DNA from: Amoebophrya sp. A120
Lineage: Eukaryota > Sar > Dinophyceae > Syndiniales > Amoebophryaceae
DNA length: 64,000 nucleotides
Direction: 5' to 3'
Assembly: GCA_905178155.1 (NCBI GenBank)
Contig: CAJINV010000007.1
Coordinates: 3,676,265 to 3,740,264, forward strand
Shown: one piece after another, positions 31,484-41,200 of the stretch
How positions within the stretch are numbered: the first letter of the stretch is position 1
Layout: every line of letters starts with the position of its first letter
Position numbers and translations under genes: made by a program
Notes under the pieces: generated by a model
What the model was told of the DNA's origin: nothing
Database searches by the model: none
What the model saw: the letters and a program-made list of their open reading frames with translations, nothing else

Positions 31484-34454
31484 ATGACCGACACGACGGA
31501 CGACGGTGCCGCCGCTCGGCACCCGAAGCGTTTCGTTAACGAGGATGCGTCGCGGCTCGTGCGCGACGCTATCGACGGGCTGGTGGCGATCAACGCCAAG
31601 CACCTGACGCGGTTCCAATACCAGGACGGCACCAAGGTGATTCTGCGCAAGGACTGGACCAAGCAGAAGGTGGCTTTGATTTCCGGCGGCGGAGCGGGGC
31701 ACGAACCGGCCCACGCTGGGTTCGTCGGTCAGGGCATGCTGACAGCCGCCGTGTCGGGGGAGGTGTTCGCATCACCCACGGTACTTGCGACAACATCAAC
31801 AAACTGTCGCGGTTATTATGTTTCAACTGGAAGACTTAGACTTTGGCTTTGCGCGAGAGGACGAGAAGTTGTGTTTTCCCAATGTCCCAAGACGAGTCTC
31901 TGAAGCGTGACAAAATTTTTTGTGCCTAAAACCGCCACACAGGTCGACGCCATTCTCGCGGCCATCGTGGCGGTGACCGGCCCTAAAGGGTGCCTCTTGA
32001 TTGTGAAAAACTACACTGGCGACCGGCTGAACTTTGGTCTTGCGGCGGAGCGCGCCAAAAGCGAGTACGGGCTCCGCGTCCGCATGGTCATCGTTGCGGA
32101 CGATGTGGCGTTGCTGAAACAGGCCAGCGTCCGCCAGGCGCGCGGGCTCGCGGGAACGCTGCTGGTGCACAAGACGGCCGGCGCAGCCGCCGAGGATGAC
32201 GCGAAACTCGACCAGGTCACCATGGAAGCGCAGAAAATGGCGCTCGCCGTGAAGACGTTCGGCTGCTCCATGTCCACCTGCACGCAGGCGTTCTCGCAGG
32301 AGGGCCGGTCGCTCGGGGACAACAAAATGGAGGTGGGGCTCGGCATCCACGGTGAGCCGGGGGCCAGGAAGATGGAAGTGTTGCCGGTGAGTGACATCGT
32401 GCAACTAATGCTGGACGAGATCATGGAAGCCATCGACACGCAAGCGCGGGAGACATTGACCATGGCTCCTGCTTCGCAAGGTGGTGCTGCTGCACCAGCA
32501 GCTGCGCCGCAATTATCCGTTTCGGCGTCAGTAAATAACGCATCATTGAAGTTGAACATCAATCATCCCCCACTTCATCTTCTCTCGTTCCCGGACGAGA
32601 GCTCGGAGGAAACCGTGGAATTTGTGCAGCGAGACCACAGCAAACCGAAAAAGGAAAAGTCGCACGTCGTGGTTTTGATCAACAACCTAGGCTCCGTTCC
32701 GGCTCTGGAAATGCAGATTGTCGGGTTCGAAGTGCTGAAGAACCTGGGCCGGAGGTCGATCCACATCGTCGGCCCGGCGCCACTGATGACTAGCCTGGAC
32801 ATGAACGGGTTTTCCCTAACCATGGCCGTGGTAGACGAGTTCACGCTGACAAATCGGCTCTGCGCAACAAAAAACTTCGCCCCCCACTTGAACGCGAGCT
32901 GGCCGGGGGTGGCGAGCGGGGGAACGGTCTATTTCCAGGAGCTCGACCTCCCTGCCACGGTGAGGGTCGGCACGGATGCGCCCGACGTAGACGTATTCAC
33001 CGGTGGCGAGGACCTCATCGGGGGCGAAAACAGCAGTACAGGCACAGCGTTGCCGTCAGGAGACTCCGAAATGGAAAGGCAGCAGACTGCCTTTCAAGCG
33101 CAGCAGAAATTACTGTCGCAAGTGTGCCAAATCCTGATCGACAACAAAGACACGCTGAACGAAATGGACAAAAGGGTTGGCGACGGCGACACGGATATCC
33201 ACCTGAGTAAGAACTCCTTCTACGTACCCGGCCTACAGTAGAGATGTAAAGTCTGACGCTCCAGAAACAAATCCAAATCAAGCAGCTTAGCAGCGTAGCT
33301 TTGCGAAGCTGCTTGCGGCGACGGTGCAAAGGTTTTTGATGTGGTGTAGTCGGGTATGCATGACAAATGAAATGAAATGGGAGCTGCGCAGCACTGTCGC
33401 GAACGCGATTAGGTACCTTTGCCGCAACATCACATCAAATCTGCTTGTAGCTCGACATCATTCTGAGAAACTACAGCCTAAATACGAATAGCGAACGCGG
33501 CCTCGCACCAACTACATTGGGTGCCCCCGCGTGAAGCACTTACACTTCCCGTTCAGCCCAGATTTGCATGAGAAGTTGTATCTGTTGGAAATAAACGGGT
33601 ACGTTATTACCGCACCGTTGGATAAGATGCACGCAGATGGAGCTAGGCGCGAAAGCGGTACTGGATCAGCTAGTGAGCGGCAGCGCACGGACAAAGCCGC
33701 TCAGTTATCACGCCTTGTGTGAGAACTTGTCGAGAATTCTGCGAAAGAACATGGGCGGCTCCAGTGGAATTTTGCTCAGCATCTTCTTCGCCGCCATGAG
33801 TGCAGAGTTCCGCAATAGCAAGCTGGAAACGTCAGCGGGGAAAATAACGAACGCTGCATCTTCTTCAACAGCAGCACCGCCACCGTCCGGAGACGTGGGA
33901 GCAGATTGTGGCAGCCAAACGGTAAATGACTCTGACCAGCGGAACAAATCGTTCGAGGAAGCCATCCTGAAAGCGTTCCGAAAGGGCGTGCAAACGGTCA
34001 GCGAAGTCGGCGGAGCGGTGGAGGGAGACCGGACCATGCTCGACGCCCTCTTGCCCGCCAGTCGCGTTGGGAGCTTTGAGGAACTCTTTCCCGCCGCGAA
34101 GAACGGTGCGGAGAGGACTCGAAATTTGCTGTCGGCGCAAGCCGGCCGGTCGCAGTACGTTCCAGCAGAGGATTTGGAGGGAAACTATCCGATGTCAAAC
34201 CGCCCTCAACTGTACTGTCCTCAATTTGCCATGCGCACAATAGAAATAGATACACTTACACACGACGGCTTAATAGCACAATAAATAAAGCATCTTCACG
34301 CAACAGGCTGGTTTGCGTCTTGTGCGTGTGCTGCGACATGGTAAACTGAGGGAACAATGTTGGGGCGGCTGATTTTCTCTAGGATAGGTGCATGGACCCC
34401 GGGGCCTTTGCGTGCATGCTGGCTTTTCAAGCCATGCAAGAGAGTACGCTGTAG
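31484..34454 (+). CDS. DAK: dihydroxyacetone kinase, fused DhaK-DhaL (ATP-dependent)
   Basis: The enzyme phosphorylates dihydroxyacetone with ATP and feeds triose phosphate metabolism. Exons 31484-31780, 31943-33194, 33629-34185 and 34392-34454 give 722 residues. Dha[70 protein letters not shown] and [10 protein letters not shown]. DhaL: the Mg-ATP motif GDGDTG (about residue 512), assembled across an introner, then [49 protein letters not shown]. Intron 31781-31942 is canonical GT-AG. The protein is longer than the usual 580-600 residues because of Ala/Gln- and Ser-rich insertions. The start at 31484 is chosen for ACCATG and family length; 31337 is possible. Confidence 0.92.
33196..33624. 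mobile_element. introner inside the DhaL GDGDTG motif
   Basis: The element is 429 nt. Ends are TATCCACC and CCGTTGGATA. Flanking ACGGA and AGATG are diverged. Joining 33194 to 33629 restores D-T-G-T-Q-M-E-L-G-A. The interior carries GCATGACAAATG. Confidence 0.7.
34186..34386. mobile_element. introner near the end of the DhaL domain
   Basis: The element is 201 nt. Left end TATCCGATGTCAAACCGCCC pairs partly with the complement of GGGGCGGCTGATTTTCTCTA plus GGATA. Flanks GAAAC and GGTGC are diverged. Removal joins L-E-G-N|M-D-P-G-A, the expected DhaL ending. Confidence 0.7.
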
Positions 34455-34902
34455 CTGCAGCTGGTTAGTACAGGCTCATACATCTTCCCATGGTGAATGC
34501 AAATCTTTAGCATGCTCTAGAGCTCGTCGCATCTCGCATCCATGCGAAAGAACAAATTACTGCAGAGTCAATTGATTCCATTTGCTAAAACGTCTGCACG
34601 ACCACTATAGAAAGGCTCCATCTATGGCACCTCCAATTCCTGCACAGCTGACCCTTGTGCTTCTGCTTTTTTTTTTCTTTTCATTGCTCTAGTACGTACT
34701 AGTAGTACTCCAAAATAATTTAGCGAGCGACTACGTCTGCGAGGTCATGCTAAACACGACGAAGACGAGCGGCAGGATAGCGCTTCATCATGTTTATACA
34801 TGTGCTCCGTTTCCGTTATTTTTTGGACTCTGAGGCACGAGTGAGGTACCGACACACTTTTAGAGCGTAGTTTCTGTATTTCCACTAGACGACATTGAAC
34901 CA
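34455..34902. other. intergenic, no gene seen
   Basis: There is a T-run at about 34668-34680 and a CTAGTACGTACTAGTAGTAC palindromic stretch near 34691-34710. No coding sequence was recognised. Confidence 0.45.
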
Positions 34903-37559
34903 ATGTCAAAGATGCGGTGGAAAATCTCTTCAACTTCATCCAGAGCCAGGAGTGCGATGACATTCCCCCCGGCGTCGACTCGTACTAGCACAGGCAGTAC
35001 GAGCTCGGGCACCAAGAGGTGGACCTCGTCGGCGGTGTTTCATCCGCCGGCCCACAGCAGCAACGCGCCTCCCCCTCCAACAAGAACAGCGTCCAATGAG
35101 AGCACGCCCCGACTCGGCGTGGGCCTTTTTGGCACGTTGCGGGCGCCGCGGTTTCTGGCGAAGTGGCGAGACCGCTGCGTGGCCATTTGGAAAACGATGC
35201 ACAAGGTCGACCACTGTCTCCGGTACCGTTTGCATCCGCGGGCAACCGATTTGTTTGCCGCTGTGAACCCCCACGGTCCGATCCGGCAAGCACTGCGGGC
35301 AGCGGAGCAAGCGGCCTTGATTGCCGGCTTAGAGGAGGATGTAGAGAAGCAGGGGGAGTTTGAAACTTTGGTCAAGCTGCATCTGGAGAAATTGATAGCA
35401 TTTGAAGTCGTAGAGCCACGTCTTGATGAAAACGGCGAACAAGCGACGGCGGGGCGCCAACAACAAGAACAGATCCCACTTCAGTCATGTGCTGCCGCTG
35501 CGATGGAGCAGGAGCCAAGACAACCCACTACCAGCAGGAGGAGCGAAAATGATCTGCAGGAAGATCTGTCAACACAGTCGCATTTCTCTTACCACGACAG
35601 CTTCGAAGCCAACGCTGGGAGCATTTTTCGCACCTGTGAGTATCTGGTGAAGCAGCACAGTGACAACGACTCTCCGTACATTGCGACCTTAGCGGATCTC
35701 CTCTGCAAGGTCGCGCGGACCAAGTCGGCCAGGTCGGACTTTGAGACGAAATCCGAGTGGGAACTGCGGATCGCGCAGGAGGCGTATTCCCTCGCACTGA
35801 ACCTGCTGAAAAGCAGCGGGGACTTCGCGAAAGCGAAAGAAGTGTTCGAAGAAGCAACTGGTCGGAGGAGGAGGGAGATGTTGTCGACGAAGAACGTGAA
35901 CGGGGCCGCGACTCATCTAAGGGTAAGCACATCAGCCGGTCATCAAGAACACCATACCACATCAACCGTGGACCAGTACTGGCACGCGGCGAAGCACCGC
36001 CTTCTCGACTTGAAACCAAACGACGAGTACATCCACTGGCAGTCGTTGTGCCACACGCCAGCGATTTTTCTGGAGACGGAATTGAAACCGCCACGAACCT
36101 CGGTTCTGGAGGAGAAACTGTTCTGGACCGACGACGCCCGACTGCACCACTTCCAGCAGGTCATGCGCGCTTTCAAACCCTTTATCGAAGAAGAACTCCG
36201 CCACTTCGTCATCGCCTACAATGAGGGCAGCAGTTGGGCCATGGAAGTTATGTTGGAGAACCGAGCGGAGAAGAGAGTGCAGTTGGCAGAGAGCAAAGTC
36301 GTATTAAACGGCGCATCTTCGAACTCGGGAGGTTTTACAAGGAGGTCTACTGGTACTACCACTGCTGCGTCTACTACTTCCTCCTTCGAAGCCATTTCGT
36401 GTCTGGACCAGAAGCGATTCCGCCCAGCTCCGCTGCAGGCGCTCCCCGCGGTCAAGGAGATGCTCATGCAGATGAAGTCCTTCAATTTCGGAATCCCCTA
36501 CACGCACGAAGATAGCGAGGCCTGCTCCCTCATCCGTTTGGGTAGGAACACGCGGTGCGAACGCTGGCAAATATGCACTGGAAGTCTGTAAGTCTGGGTC
36601 TGGAAGTGGGTGGCTGCAAGACAAAGACTTCTGATGATGTTGACTGACATTATCATGACTCTAGACTGTATGTAGGCATGATGTTGCGGAAAAAATAAAC
36701 CACATTTGTGTACCAGTCTCATGCAAAACAAAATATCATGTGTGTTGTGGCGCATCTGGAAGCGCTAGCGCTTAAGCGCTAGGACGGAAGCGGAAGCGCT
36801 AGCGCTTAAACACTTGTCAACGTGCAACTTGGCTGCGTATTGATGAAGTGTGCATGAAAGCTTTTCAGCCCCAGACATTATAATTGCTCTGCATAGCAGA
36901 GTCAGGGAAGCAATCTGTCCATCAGCATGTGTATGGGGTTGTCGCTCGACGGACCGGATTGCAAATCACCAGGCGCATTTGTAGAGTTTCTGACAACTAC
37001 GCCAAGCACTACAACGGTGTCAACAGCCTCATCTGGTAATGCAGCATCCCCCGGCACGAGTTTGACAGAAGGAGTGGCGTTTAAACAAGAAAGACACAGC
37101 TTGAAAAACAACTTGATCTCATTCGCCTCCGGCTGGGACCATAGATTTGGTACTACGGAAATTACACCTGAAGAGGCGGCCACGACAGATGAACATGGGT
37201 CCCCTTCTGGTTCTGGGTTCGTAAAAAGCACGGGTGGAGGACAACAAGAGCAGGCCCATCAAGAACATCTAGACGAGTCATCTTCCTTCGACAGCGGTGC
37301 GTCCTGGTTTCTGCACGTGAACACCCTGCACCCCGCCTTGGTTGCAAACGAGCACCTCTGCGCGTCCATCGGACGCCGCACGGAGTGGGAGATCGTCGGG
37401 TCGCGGCAAGCGCATCAGTACGCGCGGGCGAAGCAAAATCATGAGTATTTGCTAAAAAACCCGGTTGCGACACCCATCATGGATCGATTCAAAAGCAAAG
37501 GCGGATTCTCGCGAAAACACTTACCCACGGACTTCAACGTGTACAGGCCCCCGGCCTAG
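34903..37559 (+). CDS. possible aspartyl/asparaginyl beta-hydroxylase-like protein
   Basis: Exons 34903-36571 and 36901-37559 give 775 residues and join in frame over a GCAAA/GCAGA duplication. The middle has helical, TPR-like repeats (LALNLLKSSGDFAKAKEVFE). Later blocks resemble the 2-oxoglutarate/iron beta-hydroxylase family: FWTDDARLHHFQQVMRAF, NLSISMCMGLSLDGPDCKS and WFLHVNTLHPALVANEHL, the last like its C-terminal HPxL..E segment. The first iron-binding His of HxGxxN appears replaced (SQGSNLS), so activity is doubtful and the family call is tentative. In the first 200 bases another frame (DAVENLFNFIQSQECDDIPP) looks more protein-like, so the true N-terminus may differ. Confidence 0.45.
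36572..36895. mobile_element. introner with internal palindromes
   Basis: The element is 324 nt with GCAAA at 36567-36571 and GCAGA at 36896-36900 (four of five match). TATGCA ends are followed by an inverted pair, AGTCTGGGTCTGGAAG and CTTTTCAGCCCCAGAC. Inside are two copies of the perfect palindrome AAGCGCTAGCGCTT (36760-36773 and 36794-36807). Confidence 0.8.
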
Positions 37560-37593
37560 TAATAATACTTACTCAATGTTAGGTATCAAAAAG

Positions 37594-38110
37594 ATGTACC
37601 ACGTTGATGAATACTCCCTGCGCAATTTGACGCCTGAATGCATATGCAAAGGCTCACGCTCAGGTGGTAGCGTGGCGCTGATCTTGATTCTCTGGTGCGA
37701 TATTTTTTTCCTGTGTCTGGACAGTTGCGTGCCACGATGCATACCCTACGAACAGTACTGCTTTCCACTATGATCAACACCGATAAAGGAAAACAAGTTT
37801 GATATGGATCATCATTGAGTCCGGATCTGAGATTTTTCTGAATAAAAGGCTCAACAAAGATCATCAAAAGTGCATTTTGGGTTCCGGCCACGTGAGGAAG
37901 ATATTTTTAATTGAGTATTGTCGTCGTCTTTCGCATTGGCATTTCTACGCCATGAAATCACTTTGGTCCACTGCGTTCACGATTGCTAAGCCTGTTTATT
38001 TTGATTTTTTTTCCCTTTGTTCACTTTAGGATCAGATAGTGGACCAAGTCCACCCAGGTGAAGGAGATGTAATACGCCTGTGCCATTATTTCAAGTTTCC
38101 TAATTTCGAG
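37594..38110 (+). CDS. possible small intron-rich gene, fragments only
   Basis: Two protein-like fragments are seen. One starts at the ATG of 37594 (MYHVDEYSLRNLTPEC). The other follows a pyrimidine-rich CTTTAG acceptor at about 38022-38030 (DQIVDQVHPGEGDVIRLCHY, then FKFPNFELVKI). A complete splice path was not found and no family was recognised. The rest of 37560-38282 shows nothing. Confidence 0.22.
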
Positions 38111-38282
38111 CTCGTAAAGATTCATCTCGCAAAGTGCGTTTTTTCTTTTTCTCAATATCGTGGCGTTAATTTCGATCATGCCTTGTGCTCTACAAGTGCC
38201 TTATTTCTAGGTCCATTTTTACCTACGCACAGTGCCGACTCTTCATGTTGAACCATTATTCGGCCTGACAGAAATAGCCAAA

Positions 38283-41200
38283 ATGAGCGGCCAAACGACC
38301 ACCCACGGTGCTTTCCAGCGACATCACCCCGTCACAATCGATTTCGTGGAAAGCGACCCTGACTTTCCCGCCGAAGCCGCCCTTTTGAATGTCGGCTTTC
38401 CGAGATCTACGCAAGCCGGACAACAAGACAAAGTGGTCGACGGTCGGGGCCCGCAAGATTTGATCATTTCCAAGATCGCGGAGGAAGAGAGTGACGCTGC
38501 AATCTCAACCGAAAATTCATCTACGCCCCTCCGTCGGGAGTACGTCGTTTTCTACGCGGTGTCTTGTGAGGCACACGAAGAGCGGACGTTTGGCACAGGA
38601 GAGAATGCTGGGCAAAAACCGCAAGCACACAGCAGCTCAGTTTTCACCTTGGACCAAGATTCGGACTCAGCGAAGGTGCAGCATCAGGATCACCAGCCTA
38701 ATGCAACCACAAATGCCGAAGGTCTTCCTCAGCCTGCTACTGGTACACAAGAAGGAAGAGCAAACCTTCACCCCCCGCTCCGCATATCCTTGCCGAAGTG
38801 GTCCAAGGGATTTTTCTTTGGCGCCAGGGACGTGCGATTGCAGTTGGTGCGGCAAGGGCAGCACGGGTCGTCGTGGGATTATACCACAGTGTTGACGGAT
38901 GATCAAAATGTTGCGCAGATGGGAACACGTACCGATGCAACGACGGCGTTCGTGTCGGAAAAGCTGCGGTGGTACAAGGATAAGACCGAAGATGATCGAG
39001 ATACCATTGCAGCAGGTGGTCAGGATATCGACAGTGGGAAATCGACCTCGAAGTCCTCTTCAGACGACCGCAACGGCCGCAAGGGAACATCTTCGAGTGC
39101 CCAGAAGCCGGGAACAGTAGGTCGTTCCGCAAAAACAACTTCAATTTACGCCGAGGGCCCTTTGCTCGAGAATTACTGGTCGCTCCTCGCGAAAACGACG
39201 GTTGCGGGGCGGAATTTCGGCTCGGCCTTGGACATGTCCTTTGCTTTTTGGTCGCAGCGCACCTCCCCCGACGTGCTGCAGCGGCAGCTGGATCTCGTGC
39301 AACTGCGACTCAGCCGGGTGAGGATTCCTAATGGGAATGTCAGGTCACGACATCGGAATGTTGAAAAGAGGCCTGGGGCTGGAGCTGCAAGAGGGACGAG
39401 GACGTATTTTCGTGGTTCTGTTGTGGAGCTACTTACAGCAGGGCAGGAGATTCGCCTGGAACCGTTGCGCGAACATCAAGCGCAGCTACTTCGGCATGCG
39501 GCAGGGGAACATCAAGCTCAGTCGAAAGCGCCGAATGTGCATGTCAAATCTGCCGACGAGGAAGGAGACCACAGAGGAGGCGAGCAGCTATCCGAAGAAC
39601 CTGCTGGAAGAGGACAAGTACCGACCATAGACGACACGAGATTGCAAGTAGTGCCCGTCCAAGAACCGCGTTTTTTCGAGTACAGCATGACCGCGTCGAA
39701 TTATAGTCATGACGACGTGCAGGACCAGGACCGTCTTCGTACGACAAGTTTGTTCGAGGAATCAAGAACGTCAGCATCAGGAGGAGACGAAGCTAAGACG
39801 GCTGAAAACGGAAATAAGGGTACAACCCCGAACGTCACGATCACGAAACCTTCTTCTATGTTCATGGTGGTTCCCATCATTTTTCTCTCCTTCACCTTGG
39901 TCTTCCGGGTGCACGTGGATCATGAAGAAGAAGCAGATGACCGAGCTTCCGCCCCCTCGAGCGTTTCACCATCTACTTTACCAGGGCAGGAACAGAAACA
40001 AAACACGGCTCTAGGGTCATGCCCGGAGGACGAAGGTGTTGACGATGTCGAAATGCTTGACGCCACGGAAAGGGAAAATTTTGTCGAGAATAACGTTGTG
40101 TCCTACCACTATTCTCAAGACCAGCGCTTCGTTCGGAACACGGCGAGGCTACTGCAGGGTCGTGACGGACACAAAAGCGGTGCCTTGGCAATTTCTGCTG
40201 GGTCTAGAGCTCCAAATTCTTCCTCTCTCGCCAGGAAGATCTTTCACGCTCTCGCTCAGGACCACACAAAGAGCGCCGCAGGGGTGGATAAAAAGCGACC
40301 AGCGAAGGCCGCCGCCCACACAGAAAAGCAACAGAAACGGGAAGACGCGGGAAAAATCGCGGAAAAAGAGAAAGAAAACGAGAATGATTCCGAGCTACCA
40401 AGAAATCCTGACCGCATTCTGGTTTGTCACGATATCTACGCCGAGGAGAAGTCTTGGCTGGAACCGCTTTTCAGAAACGAGAAACTAAATGGCGGTCAAG
40501 AACCATTAGCAGAATTCGTCGCAGATCCGGTATCTCTCGCGACCACGGTTGGGCTCGGGTTTTCGGAAGACGAGCACGAGATGAGTAAAAAGCATCAGCA
40601 TGATGTTGCTGCCACAAAAGTGAAATCGTTGGGTCCATGGTCGTTGAGCCAGCAGCTCCCAACTTTCGTCCACCTGCGTTGGGACCTGATTGAGCAGGCA
40701 AACGGTACCTACCACCGCGACGAGGTGTTGCAGTTTCTCTGCACACTGCTGCGGCCGGAGCAGGATCAGAAAAAAATTCTCCTCATCACGGGCCTCTGCT
40801 CAGCCTTCTCGCTCGAGCATCCACCATTGGACGCTTCTGACGCTGGAAACAAGAAAAGAGAAAAGAACAAAGTGGGAGATCAAGGTGACAAGGACACTGC
40901 TGGCGGAGGGACATCAAAACAGAGAAACTTTTTCGAGAAGCTGTTCTCAGCCGACCAATTGCTCGAAGATGTGGCGGAATTGCTGAAGACCGAGCAAAAA
41001 TGCGTGACGCCTGACATGGACTGGAATCTTCCACTGCGGGCAGCAATGTCCGAGGTGCATGAGAAACACGAACATGATAACGACGAAACCTTGAACCACG
41101 GTGCTCGCGTGTTAGATCGCACACCAGGAGCTCCTGCACATGGAACTACAAATAACAACGTAAATCACGACGACACGAGAACGACAGCAGGGCTAAGGAA

